This document shows, in pieces, positions 34,201-48,500 of a stretch of DNA of 55,717 bases (the stretch's first letter is position 1; each line of letters begins with the position of its first letter). The notes under the pieces were generated by a model. It had not been told where the DNA came from, searched no databases, and was given only the letters and a program-made list of their open reading frames with translations. Both the position numbers and the translations under genes were made by a program. Origin of the DNA: Chara braunii (taxonomy: Eukaryota > Streptophyta > Charophyceae > Charales > Characeae); assembly GCA_003427395.1 (NCBI GenBank), contig BFEA01000051.1, forward strand, positions 2,088,036 through 2,143,752, given 5' to 3'.

Positions 34201-37200
34201 GCTTTCCAGTCGGGAACAGACAAGATTAGGGTGCGCCGGAAGACTCTTCCCCTGAACATAACGCACCCTCATTATGAATGTATACAAGCTAGCTTTCCAG
34301 TCGGGTACAAACAAGATTGGGGTGTGTTAGGTGGCTCACCAGAAGACTCTATCCCCGAACATAACGCACCCTCATTATGAATGTATACAAGCTAGTTTTC
34401 CAGTCCTGTACAGTCAAGATTGTTGTGCGTTATGTTTGCGGCAAGAAGACGGGTAGCCTATCACTTTGCTACCATACAAACGCAGCGACGAATGTGCGAA
34501 GGTGGAGTTGGAACGTTGACGGATACAGAGACGCCCCGATGACAGATACAGAGACGCCACGATGCTTTAATTATTAGGAAGGAAAGCATTGCCCCCCAAA
34601 AAAAAAACAAAAAAAAACAGGGAATCCAATTCTCATACTCACAGAAGTGTCGGCAGATGTCTGACTATCATCACACCCACTGAAGCAGAACGCCTCGCCG
34701 CCACTCGTCCCCTTTCGGTCCCGGTTCCCACGTCTTGGTCGATGGTCCTCCCATTCCACATGTCCATGCCTGCAGTTACACAAAAACGAAAAATAAATTG
34801 CCTTTTATTTCCGCGTTAAAAATTTTCAGCAAGGAAATCAGAAAGGCGGTTTCTACAATCGTTTTCTAACCGCGCAAAACTGTTTTGCAAGCGACAAACA
34901 TGAAAACGGATCTCGTTCCCCGTGGAAACGCTCCTTCATCGAACTTTCACCTTCCGCATCAGGTGGCCACGACCAAAAGTCTATACTGGTTTTGATTGGC
35001 CAGTCTAAACCGCACAAAACTGTTTTGTAAGCGACAAACATGAAAACGGATCTCGTTCCTCGTGGACACACTCATTCATCGAACTTTCACCTTCCGCTTC
35101 AGGTGGCCGCGACCAGAAGTCTATACTGGTTTTGCTTGGCCGGTCGGATTCCAATTCGCACTTAAAAGAGGGTTGCAGGATGGCCCCCGGCCATCGCCCA
35201 TACCCAAATAGTTCAAGCGGTAGGAGCATGTTTCGTGTCAGGATCCCATTCAACTTCCTGAACTTCGAAACCACACAGAAGCTCCATGAAGCGTACCTGC
35301 AAGTGGCAAACGCAAGACCGTAGGTGAAACTGCCCTCCTTCAAGCACACGAGGACCGTGATGTTGGACATCGTCTACATGCGTGCGCAGAAGTCGGTGGA
35401 GCCGTTGACGACTTGCTGGGATGTGACCAGCTGTACTTTCATCACAGACGGGTTGAGCGATTGTCTGGAGCGGCCTGTGATGAACTTTTTGGCGGCCGGG
35501 GTGGATGGGGCATTTTTGGTGGTGACAGTGTCAATGTCAGGAAGGAAGAAGACTGGAGCCGAGGCATTGGCAAAATTGTGGGAGCACATCACGAGGGAAA
35601 TCGGATTGTGTCAAATCAATGCGATCTGCGCTGACAACGTGGAGGTGAACAAAAGGGCGGCTCAAATCTTGGAGCGACGAACTGACAAGGAGATAGCAAG
35701 GATACCGTGGGTTCCTTGCGCACGCATTGCTGCAGCCTTCTTTTACGCGACCTTAGCAAGCTTGATTGGGTGAAGAACACCATCAAGTGGGGCCACACCA
35801 TGGTCAAGTTCATTAGAAATCACCAAAGCACACATAGTCTGATGATGACAGTGGACGATTCATTGTCCCTTCTTCGGCCCACAAAGGTTCACTTCGGGTC
35901 GGTGTACCAAATGTTGGAGAGGGTTTACAACAGAAGTGCAGTGTTGAAGGACATGGTTGGTGGTCAGAATGCAGAGAAGTGGAAGGCAATCCGATGGTCC
36001 ACATCGCAGTTGAGGGCGAGATCAGATCTGGTGTACTTCACATTGAGGAGTGACGACTGGTGGATGGGGTCAAACAAGGTGGTCGAGGTGATGGAGCCCA
36101 TGTTCAGTCTTCTGAGGCGGATGGATCGGGATGGTACTGGTCCTAGAAACCTTGTTGAGTAAGACAACATGATAGAGAGGAAGTTCAGCCATGTCGTCCT
36201 TACGGTGGAGCAACGGGCGAGCATAATGGAGAACGTCAGAGATCGCATGAAGATAATGCGGCATCCCGTCCACACAACAACCTTTCTTTCGGATCCGCGC
36301 AAAGAGAACCAAGGCGGCCGCTTGTACAGAACGCCATGCATTTTCTCTCGAGGCAGGTTGAAGGTGAATGGAAAGGGTCAGCGCACATTGACATTTGGGA
36401 TGACCTGAATGAGTTTCATTGCAAGCCCACAAAGAACGGCCCAAAAAGGAAAGACACAAAGATGTGGGACCCTATGGCGAGGGCAGATGTCGAGAAGAAG
36501 ACACCATCAGAATGGTGGGCAGCACACGGTGGCGACGTGCCCGAATTGCAGGAGATTGCGATCAAGGTTATGGGCATGTGGAGCACTACATCACCAGTGG
36601 AGAGGAATTGGGATTCCATGGACTTCGTCCACTCCAAACGAAGGAACAAGTTGTCGCCAGAGAGCTTGGTGAAGCTAGTGTACATCCACTCAAACATGCA
36701 GCTACTTCGTGTTCCAGAGACTAAGAACGACGGATTTGTGGACTTGTGGTGTGAATTCCTCGAACCCATCTCAGAGCCTGAAGAGAATGAGGGATCAGTG
36801 TCCAAGGGGCCCAAGGAAGAGGCTGAAAAGACAGAGGAGGAGCTTGTACGGGAGCGGAGGCTCACAAAGACTCCAAAGGGAAGGGTTCCAAAAAATCTCA
36901 AGGACGAGGACGAAGAGCTCAGGGACAACAGTGATTTGGATGAAGAGTTGTGGAAGGGGAAGTGTGGATCGTCAGATGACTCAAGTGGCAACGAAGAGGA
37001 GGCAGATGATGACTCCGATTTTGAGCCACGACCAAAGCCGGCCGTCACGGGCACGACGTACGTCGAAAAGAGGCGGACTGGACAACAATGCAGAGAAGTG
37101 CCACACCCAGCAGTGATGGAGCCCGGGGTAGGAGAAACAGCACTGTATGATCTGCAATCTGATGTCGAGTTCGCACGACTAGATACTGATGTCCAGATGT

Positions 37201-38023
37201 TGCTGCAAACAAGGGTGGACGAAGATGAGGAGGATGTGAACCGTGGCAAGGCTGTGACCGATCCGGGAGACCGAACTCATCAACAAACTTATGATGGAGG
37301 AGGAGGCCCGCCGTGCAGCTATCTCGACACGCAGAGAGATCGGGAGAGGTCTCAAACAAGCCAGGGAGCATCAACAGTAGATCAATCCAGCATTGGAGGT
37401 TGTGGAAGATGGAGAAGAGGAGGAGGAGGAGCACCAACCAGACGTGGGAGACGACATGGAGCAGGAAGAAGAGGTGGAGGGCATGGTGCGACCAGAGGAG
37501 GGAGTGGAGATGGAGCATCGGGAAGAGGAGGAAGGCATGGTGCAAGGTGGGGAGGAAGAGGAGATGCAGCAGAAAGAGGAGGGGGATGGGTTGCCGCAGC
37601 AGGAGGTGAAGCATGGCGAGGTTGATAAGGCCCGTGATAGCCAGCCCCATTCCACAGCGACAGCAGTCTACGCACGCAGGCCTCAGCCAACGAAGTTTCT
37701 GGAGTTAAAAGGAGAAGATACCGGAAATTCCCCACAATGAAGGAGGCTATCCAGCATGACAACCTGTGGATGAGCTAAGTAGGCAGGAAGAGAAAGGAGC
37801 CATCACAAGACGCTCCTGCACAGCTGAAACGTCCTCGTGGCAAACCATACAAGCCCATGACCGACGCGTCCACTACACCGGCCAAAAAAAAAAGAAACAG
37901 AGCCGCAAGCGCAAGGTGGTGGTCGAGGATGATCCGAAATCAGCTGACTGCAGCAAACAGCCATCCGAAGATGAGGGCTGCGGCGATGATTCCGAATGAG
38001 ATCACCATGTCCAAGTGTGAGTG

Positions 38024-38075
<52 letters not shown>

Positions 38076-38076
38076 N

Positions 38077-38145
<69 letters not shown>

Positions 38146-39487
38146 ACACACACACACACACACACACAAACGCGCGCGCGCGCACGCACGCACACACAGA
38201 CAGACGCACACAGAAAATAAGATATCCCGATCGGCACGGGAGCAGGGATAATACATTCATCTATTTATAGCTTCGATGCATACCCGATCGGGAAGGGACA
38301 AAGGATAACTCACCCATGCATCCCGATCCGGACGGGACGACGGATAATACACTTTTATATATTTATATATAACTTAAATGCATGCCAATTGGGAAAGGAA
38401 AGAGGATAACTAACCCATGGATCCCGATCGGTACCAGACAAAGGGTAACTCACTTACTCCTGCGTCCCAAACGGTACCAGACAAAGGGTAATTCACTCAT
38501 GCATCCCGATCGGAGCAAGGAAACGCAATATCCATCCCTCTACTGGTCCCAATTTGCGAGATGTCCCTAGGCGCAATGACCGAAGGCCCAGGGGCACAGC
38601 GGAAATTGCATGCCTGTCTTTTTTTTTTCTTCTTCTTTTATGAAAAACTAAGCTATATTATTTTCTCACTTTCACCTTTCACTACCTACCTACCCCCCCC
38701 CTTAATTGTGAGAGGCCCTACCTACCCCCCCCCCTTAATTGTGACAGGTAGCTATGATTGCATGCCTGTCTACCAAGGTAGGTAGTGCTTGCGGCAAGGC
38801 TGTGGGTCTCAGAAAATCTTGCACGGCGCAAATATAAGAAATCACACAGGCAAAGAGCGCAAATTGTCATAAATAACAATTCCCCCACCCCCCCCCAAAA
38901 AAAAGATAATATATAAATTTCAACAAAAAAAAGAAAAAAAGAAAGAAAAAAGATGGCCGCGTTGTCGCTAGTCAACGCCCTCGTTACCAACGAACCTAGC
39001 TCAGTTGGCACACCGATGAGCTGTTGACGTATCTGACCCAAGATCGAGTCCAGATGCAACCAGAGATGAAGAAAAAATCAAATAGTTCTGAATTACCTGC
39101 GCCAGTCAGTTCAATGATCGTATCTCAAGGCCGTCGCCCTTTGAAAAAAAAAAGAAGAAAAAAGTCCACAATCCCGAGGAAAGGCGCACACACATACATA
39201 ATAAAAAACATATAAATAAAATAATAATAACAAATAATTGAAAAAATAAATAACAAAAACAAAAACATTTTATGTATGACAATCATACATAAAATGTTTT
39301 TGTTTTTGTTATTTATTTTTTCAATTATTTGTTATTATTATTTTATTTATATGTTTTTTATTATGTATGTGTGTGCGCCTTTCCTCGGGATTGTGGACTT
39401 TAAGTATATTATATATTTATACATACTTCTATTTTTTTTAAGGCGCACACGTGCCAAAAAAAAAAACTGAGTCCTTCGGACATCTGT

Positions 39488-39519
<32 letters not shown>

Positions 39520-42500
39520 GGCCCCTGTGCAAGGATGACACGAAAAAAAAAACAAAAAACTGCTTAGTGAGCGGATCAGGGATGTACTGACAGAGTGATT
39601 ACGTCAGTATCTGGACTGTTAACTGCGTCACATACAGACAGATATGAGGACCCCCCCACCGGAGGGAAGACGAATATCGAAGGTGAGTATCTCGGCCCCA
39701 ACGCCCTGTCATTAAGACTGAATCTGGAGTGAAAAATTGCATTAAATACAGCTCTGATGACAAGGCGGTTGTCCCCCCCCCCACCCCCGGTCATTGTGAC
39801 TGTGCATCTGGACTGAAAATTGCATGAAATACACAGCTCTGACGACCAGGTCGTGTGTTCGGGGCAATTAGGTAGTTCGGACGATTCGAAAGAGACTCGG
39901 CCGACGTCCCAACTATCAAAGAGGATTCAATTAAGCGCCTGAATCTGGATGGGTTTTACGGAGAGATGCAGACTAGCAGATCAATCCCGCGTTTTTGCGA
40001 CTCTCCACACATACGTCCAGATTCACGCGCTCAATCCGATCCAATTTGCTAGTGGGACCTCTCCCCTGTCGTAGACAACGAGGATCAGAGCTCTTGATTC
40101 CCGACCGGTCTGTATTTCTTGATCCCGACCGTATATCATCGTTATCTACGGCCGGTATCCCTTAATCCGCGATAGATCAGCATCTCAGCGAAAGATGCGC
40201 GCCAAGCGAAGAAACGACAAAGACGGAAGGAGAAGGCGACAAGAGGACAAAGAAGGACAGGCCAAACAAGGACAGGACGTGGAAAGTAGGAGGACGAGAG
40301 AGGAGGACACAGGAGGAGAGAGAGGAGGAGGAGAGAGGAGGAGGTAGAGAAGGGAAAGATGAGAGAGAGACGATAAGTTTGACAAGGGAAGAGGGAGGAG
40401 AGGATTCAGCAGCAGGAGGTGCAGGAGGAGGAGGAGGAGGAGGACGAAGAGGAGGTAAACGATTAAAAAAAGAGAGGGAGGAAGAGAGGGAGGAGGAGAG
40501 GGAGGAGGAGAGGGAGGAGGAGAGGGAGGAGGCGAGGGAGGAGGGGAGGGAGAAGGACAGCGCGATGGTGCAGCAGCTTTGCCGCCCTATTAGTAACCGT
40601 TTTTTTAATTTTCTGTCTTGAAAAATACACGGAGGAAAGGAGGACAAACACACACAAAAAAAAAAGGAGGAAAAGGAGAGGGAGATAGAGACACCAGGAG
40701 GGCGACAGAAACCGACACGAGGAATGCAATAAATGTTGGATTCACAACAAAAAAAAAAAAAAAAAAAGAGCACGAGGAGGGTGAAAGAAACCAAACAGAA
40801 GGTGAGGAGGAAAATTTCCTCCACGTCCTGAACCCCGACGACCTCATCGCTAAGAAAAGAAATTCAACCCGGATTCCCCCCCCCTGTCTCTTATACACAT
40901 CTAGATGTGTATAAGAGACAGGGCCTCCACACAAAAATGAACCGGTTGCTACACGGGGCCTTTCCGCACATCGCGGGGGGAGGGGGAAGGGGGCCGGAGG
41001 GCAGGGGGACGGAGGGAAGGGAAGGGGGAGGACGGGGGAGGGGGGAGAGGCGGCAGCAATCCGGTTCCTCTCCCACCAGCAATCCGATTCCTGTCTGCGT
41101 TCTACTCTGGGGTGATGCTCCCGCTGCTCCTGCCCTCTGTCATTGATGTTCCTCCTTTTCTTTGTTCTTTTTTTTTTTTTTGTCCCTTCTCACCTTCACA
41201 CTTGCACAATTTTCCATGCATCCAACTCTTGTTCATTTTCGCTGCAAATCATCAGTGTCCCTCACAAAGGTCGATCCCACCACCCTCAACAGACGGTCAT
41301 GCCGACACCGCTTCCATTGCAACACCTGAGCCGAAGGGCAAAGGAGGGGCACCAAAGCCCACAGCTGCAACGCAAAGCTGTTGGCCATAAATTAAGTTTA
41401 TGAACTTTCCGGTAACTTTCAGCGATTACTCACCTCACTGCCAGCGAGGAGAAGCTCTATTTGAAGAGCCGAAAGGGGTTGTTGAGAGGGAGGTCGTCCA
41501 TGCGATAGAGATTATCCCAAGGTCTAGCATTCCAAAGGGCAGGATCTATCGGATGTCTCCAGGCGAGCTCGATGAGCTTCGCCAGCGGCTCAAGGAACTC
41601 ATACAGAAGGGTTGGATCCGGCCGAGTCTCTCCCCTTACGGATCTCCAATCCTACTTGTACTGAAGAAGGGGGGAACTTTGAGAATGTGCATTGACTATA
41701 GAGGCCTCAATGGACTGATCATCAGACCCTGAAGTGGATGAGAACCCAGCCAGTTCTCTCCGACACATTGAAACGATGGATCGAAGTCATTGAACCGAAT
41801 GACTTCGACCCTCCGTACATTAAATGAGAGTACAATAGAGTCGCTGATGCGCTGTCGCGTAGGCCAGACTTCCTTGGTGCGCTGATCACTGAGTTTGGGC
41901 TTGCGGACGATGCTACTCGCTCTTTGGTGGAAGCCTATCGCGAGGATCCGCTTACGGCTGAGATCATACGCAGACTCGAGGCGAAGGACAAAATGACTTC
42001 TGGTGAGTTTGAGTTGGTCAACGGCCTGCTGTTCCTTGAGAAGGCCCGGAATAAACGCTTGTGTGTGCCTAATCGGGAGTCTTTGCGTAGTTTGTTTTTA
42101 GGCGAGTGTCATGATGCCATAGGACATTTTGGATACAAGAAGACTGCAGCTAACTTGCTGCAGCAGTTCTGGTGGCCCACAATGACAAGAGATGCCAAGC
42201 TGTACATGGAGACTTGTCACGTATGTCAGAGAGACAAGTCGCGTACACAGGCCCCTCTTGGGCTTCTTAAGCCCCTTCCGATACCGGAAAGGCCTGGTGA
42301 GAGCCTCTCCATGGATTTCATGGACACGCTGGTCACCAACAAGAGTGGAATGAGACACATCTTTGTCATTGTGAATAGGTTTAGTAAATATGCTATGCTA
42401 GATTAGTTGCCATGCCTGAAACAGCAAAAACGGAGTATGTGATTAGACTCTTCAAGGAGAACTGGTCAGAGACTTTGGGCTTCCAAAGTCTATCATTAGT

Positions 42501-45500
42501 GACCGGGATGTCCAATTCACAAGCGAGTTGCGGAAGGCTGCAGCTGCAGAACAAGGTACACAGCTGCAGATGACCTCCGGGAACCACCCAGAGGCCAACG
42601 GGCAAGCAGAGCAGCTGAACCGCGCTGAACAACACCATTTGCGGCACTACATTAAGCCCAATCAGGTGGACTGGGATGAGAAACTTGTTCTCATTGCCAG
42701 CCTGTACAACAACGTTGTGCACAGCGCCACTGGGGTGAGCCCTAACAGTCTGCTATTGACTTTCAAGCCTAGACTACCACTGGATTTCCTACTACCTAAG
42801 AACCAGACAACTGCTGCACCTGGCACACTAGAGTCAGCTTATCGATATGGACAACTGATGCAGCAGGCAGTAGAACAGATGCACAGGGCACAAGCGGCAA
42901 TGATAGAATCTGAGAATAAGCACCACCGCCCATCTACATTCCAGGTAGGGGACAGAGTCTGGGTTAAGTCCTCAAAATTGGGTCGGGATCTCCCGCAAGC
43001 TCATGCCACAGTACTTTGGACCCTGGGAGGTTCTAGATATCGTTGGGGATGATCCGGATGGGCCTTCGTAGGTAGTTCAGATCCCTGGTCACCTTCGTAC
43101 TTCCCCAGTCTTCCACGCCTTCAAACTCGCACCTTCATATGTAGTTCAGATCCCTGGTCACCTTCGTACTTACCCAGTCTTCCACGCCTCCAAACTCGTA
43201 CCTTTCAAGGAAACTGACCAGTTTCCTTCTCGTGGCTCAATGCTGCCCCCAACCATGGATGGAGAGGTCGACATCGACGACATCGTGCATCACAGAGAAA
43301 TGCCAGTTCCAAGACCCACAGGCAGGGGACGTCCTCCGAAACCGAAGCAGCAGTATCACGTTTGGTTCAGACATCACACAGATCCTAAGGAGGATAGATG
43401 GTTTACACGGGAGGAACTGATGCAGACCGCTCCACAGGTTGTCGCCCACTACGAGAAGTTACTGCAGAAAGGAAAGCGCCAGATTGAATGAACTTCTCAG
43501 AGGACTAGCGAAGTATGGAGGAGGGAATGCGAGGCACAAGGCCTCGATAAGCCCTACTGGGCCCTGTTATCAGCGAGGTCGGCCGCCCTAAGTGAAGGCA
43601 GGCCCGACCTAGGCCTATTTTGGACTACACGCAACTGGGGGAAAATTCAGGCAGTTGCGCAGCGCCAGTTGGTTGAAAGCGCCCAGGGCCAGGCTGCCTT
43701 TATCGTATGTAACTGAGGCAGGCCCTGGGCCAGATACGCAACATGGGCCGAACATAGGCCATGGGCAGTTGGACACGGGTAACCACCACAGGCCCTGGGC
43801 CTGATTCGTCTGGACAGAGGCACAGCCTCTCGGGTCCTGCCGGAAGCTTCCGGGCCGGGGCTCAGGGCAGCTTGGCCGCATGCAGCGGGCAGGCCACTTG
43901 CATATAGGAAAGGGCCTGCCTCCAAAAGCGGCATTGGGGCACTGGCTGCATGCTGCGCTATACGCTGGCCAGCGCTCACAGGCAGCCATAGCCGAGCTGC
44001 ACTGCTGTATGCTGGATGGGGCGCCTGGTGGTCCTTGGGTTCATGTGGCATCTGTGAGAGGGGGATCGAGATTGTGAGTGATGCGAGAGACATACCTGGT
44101 GCTTGAGGCGAACAGCATTGGCCGAGATCTGCTCGTACTTCAGGGAGCTGTTGACGTCATCAGCGGCATTGTAGATAGGCTAGATAAGATCTGCCATTTG
44201 TAGTCTGGACGCCGAGCGCCAGATAGGATATCGACATTGGTTCTTTGTTGATAATGATGAGACTATTCCAGCATTGTCACTTATGAGCTTTTGCTGTGCT
44301 CTTATTTGGTGGAACTCGTGATGCAATTCTGCTTTTGGTTCGCGGTCACGACTATCTGGTCTCATGTGTATGATACTGTTTGATTTCTGAAGTTAGCTAT
44401 CGCTCATTCTGCTTTTGATTCGAGGTCACGACTATCTGGTTTCATGTGTATGATGCTGTTTGATTTCTGAAGTTCGCTATCGCTCATTTTCCTTGCAAGA
44501 GGTTCTTTTCCTGGGAATGTTTTTTTTTTTTTCTTTTGCAAAAGGAAAGACAAACAAAGGAAAAAGAAAAAGGATGTCACCACACCTGAACTTGCAGAGA
44601 TATGGCAGATCGAGAACAGTTCCACTGTGGCATGAATCTATCACCGCATGTAATTTGGCACCCGGCGGCAAAGGCCTCACCAAAGTAGAATTCAGATCGT
44701 CGTCGACAATCATCCCGTTCTTCTCAAAATCCAACGGACACAGCGTTTCATCATAGCCGTCAATTTCCTCTCCAGTTTGGTCTTTTTGCTGAGAACCATG
44801 TCCAGAATAATGAAAAACTAGCGAGTCGCCGGCACGTACCCCTCGCATCAACCAGTACAGTGCTTGCATAATGTTAATTTTCGTCGGAATCCGACCGCGA
44901 TCCTTTGCTTCTTCTGCAGAAACACCCAAGGAGCAAACAGGATCACACATGAGAAGCTTTCAACGTTTGTTCCTAGGCTACCAGTTGTGCGATGGCAGGA
45001 CGTCCTGGCCGGACAGTCAGGGGGGGGTCCTCCAAATCCGGGCCTGGACAACTCCATTTTCAGCAGTTTAAAGCACGAAAAAAAGAAAAAACAAATTGGA
45101 GGTGTCTTTAACTTTATTTCATATTTTAAATTTGATAAAAAAAATTCAACATGGCAAAAGTTGTTCAGTTTACCCATGAGCCAGCTCAGTAGGTACACCC
45201 ATGAACTGTTGAAATGCAGACCAGAGTTTGAATCCAGATGATGGTTCTAGATTAATAAAACCAGATATTTCTGAATTGCCTGAGTTGCCTGGGGTTGGTC
45301 AGCCCAATGATGATATCTCAAGGCCGTCGCCCTTTTTTTTTTTTTTTTTTTAAAGTTGTTTCAGTTTATTTTTCAATTTTATCTACATAACATAGTTTTT
45401 TTCAGATTTTTTTGATTTTTTTCCTAGGCTACCAGCCGGGCCGCCCGGGTCACCCTATTTTCCCGGACGGCCCGGCCGTGCAAGGACCAGGGGGGGTCCT

Positions 45501-48500
45501 AGCAAAAAAAAAAAAAAAAGTTCCAAAAAAAAAACTATGTTATGCAGAAAAATAAACTGAACAACTTTTACCTCAGGGTCACATCGAAATTCTTTACCAA
45601 ATTTAAAATTAAAATTAAAATTAATTTTCATTTTTTTATTTTTTTATTTTTTTTTGGCCCGGCCGACCAAGTGGCCCCGGGCCACTCTGATAGCCTAGTT
45701 TTTTTCTGATTTTTTTTTTTTTTTTGGATTTCGGGCTCAGACAGACTTCCCTGGGAGGACGACAGCCTTGACATATCATCGCCAAACTGACCGCCCCTAT
45801 AATTCCGAAATCCGTTCACCTTGTTCCATCTGGAATCTGGATTCATTCAAACCCAGGTCTGCAATTTTTTTATTTTTTATTTTTTTTAAGTTGTACGCAT
45901 TCAAGGTAGGCCAGTTGGCACCGGTGTACCAACTGAGCTTAGGCTCGTTGGTAGGGCACTAGAAATTGCTTTTTTCTTTTTCTTTTTTTTAATTTCGACC
46001 AGTTCTCGATTTATGGGTACCATCCTTGCGCAGGGGCCATGCTAACATTCCCTGTATTGTTCCAATAAATTTTGACACAAGTCGCAAAGGACGGCTCTGG
46101 AAATTTGAAATTATTATTATTTTAATATATACTTTTAATTTTTAAGACATTTTGCTGTGAGTATACTACTGCCCTGCAATGACTTTTCCGGACTGTTTTC
46201 AAGTTTTTAAATTAAATCACATGCGAGGATCTAGGTCCTCGGCAGGCCTAAGGGGCCCCTGTTGCATCTGCGCCGGGCGAAGTGAAGGCGGGCCTAATAA
46301 ATCACGAGAAGCCCTCGGCTGTCAATTTTGTATTTGGGGATCCAGGCAGTTCCATCGCGCCAGTTGGTTAGAGGAAACACAGGCCGAGCAGCGAGGGAAT
46401 TCCACGGCCTTCTAGGCTTTTCCGAAAGTGCAGGCGCTGGGCGAGATTCGCAGCCTCATACACAGACAGTTGGGAGGCCCAACCGAATGAGGCCCAGTAG
46501 CTGCACCAGAGGCGCAGCATCCTGGGGCCTACCGGACGCTTCCGGGCCCAGACCCAGGCCAGCCAGGCTGCGAAGGCAGTCAGGCTCTTTCCATATAGGG
46601 AAGAGCTCGCTGCCTGGAGGGGATGGGACACTTGCATGCTGGCGGCAGCGCTGCTGGAGCGGACGCTCGTGGCCTGCTGCTGGCGCTGAGAGGCAAGGTG
46701 CTAGCGCGTGCGGTCGTGCAGGGAACAGGGCGCTGCTGAGGGCAGTACATAGCCCAGCCTCCATAGCTGGATGGGCTTTGACAACCGTGAGGCGCAGGGG
46801 TGGTCTTCGGGTGTACAGGGAGAAGACGTGGGAGTAAGACGAGGGCAAGAAAGAAGGATGATGATGATGATGATGTGAGGGCACATACCTGGTATTGGCG
46901 ATGGTCTGAATTGGGCGACATCTTCAAGTACTTTGTGGGCTGCTGACGTCAACAGTTGCATTGTCAATTAGTAGGCAGACTGTAGCTGTGTAGGAAGTAG
47001 GCTGGGCGCCGAGCGTCAAGTAGGGAGATAGCGCCTGGACACTCGTGTTGGTGGTGGCGAGAGCAAGCTCTCATTGACATTGGTTTTCAGTGTTACGATT
47101 CTTTATTGGTGTTATATTGGTGCATTTCTGCTTTCTGGACACTGCGATACTATCTGGCCTTCAATGTGATTGTGTATTCTGGGCATTGTCATCTCGCTAT
47201 TGCTCATTTTCCTTGCACACCTTGCACACCTTGCACACAAGTACCTCCGAGCCTCTTTCCGCCTAGGCGAATTCCCCCTGCGTGCCCAAAACAAATGAAG
47301 CGCCACGGTGGCATTTTCATTTCCTTTTTTTGCTGGCACCGCCAGACATTTTGGCCTGGTAGCACTGTTTTTTTCCTCTTCTTTTCTTTTCTTTTTCTTT
47401 GTCCTTGCGCAGGGGCCATGCTACTCTTCTCTGTATTGTTCCAATTTTTACAGATGTCCCGAAGTACTGTTCATCTCATCCAAACCCCGAATGTTGCATT
47501 TTCTTTTCTCTTTTTTTTTTTTTTTTTTTTTTTGGATGCTCACAGAACCCACCCCAACCTACCTCATCGTTCATCTTCCTTAGCGTAACCCCTGCTTCCC
47601 CATCTAGGGGGGCACTTGTTCCCTGAGTTTGCTCGCGCGAGGTACTGGTGAGCTAAGGGCCAGGTTGGACTACTCTCCATCCGCCAACATTTTGAATGCA
47701 CCTGGACGGAATCTTTGACCAAATGCATTCAAAACTTTGGTGGATGCCAAGTAGTGCAACTAGGCCCTAAGGAGAAGAGGGAAAAGGATCTACAGTGGGT
47801 TTTGAATGCATCTGGTCAACGATTCCGTGCAGGTGCATTCAAAATGCCTCAAGTCTCCTACACGTGTGAGTATTTTGTCTGTGCTGCGCTACGTAGCACC
47901 GTGTTCGCGTTCGGAGGTGAACGCGAACATGTTCGCCCGAACGCGAATAAGCGCCCAAAACCCTCCGAACGTGAACATTAAAAAAAACAACAACAAAAAA
48001 AAAAAAAATCTCAGAAAACTCTGAAAAAAAATATATGTTATGTAAAATAACAATACAAGCAACTTTTGCCTTGGAGTCATGTTCAAATTCGTAGCCAATC
48101 ATGAGTTAAAAATCAAAAACCGAAAAAAAATATTTCTTTTTTTTGTTTTTTTTTTACGAAAAAAATTATGTTCGCCCGAACATGTTCACAAGCTGTTCGC
48201 GCGAACACGTTCGCGCGAACATGAAGGGACGCGAACACGTTCGCCGTGCTACACAGGTGCTGCGTACTTTGTCTGTTCTGAGAACAGGTGTGTGCATATC
48301 TTCGGCATTGCCGCATGGCACACGAAACGAAAAACGAAACGAGTGCATCTTCGCACTGAAAATAGACAGGTTCATCGGTTTTCTATAAATAGTAACAACT
48401 GTATGTTGCCACCTTTCGTGGGCAAATGCACTCGTTTCGTTTCCGTTTCGTGTGGTGTGGCGAGGCCCATTGTGGGTTCTCAGTTCAGTTTATTCAGTTT

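Noticed and set aside
37260-37625. Gly/Arg-rich C-terminus following the hAT domain in the longest frame
   Set aside because: A shifted frame through the same DNA gives a Glu-rich continuation that fits the acidic sequence before it, so the Gly/Arg reading is probably out of frame.
39471-39542. A functional U6 snRNA gene
   Set aside because: The 3' end is replaced by an A-run, a direct repeat flanks it, and no snRNA promoter elements precede it.
40605-41146. Open frames containing SYTHLDVYKRQ or LLYTSRCV
   Set aside because: These peptides are translations of the Nextera adapter at 40884-40921.
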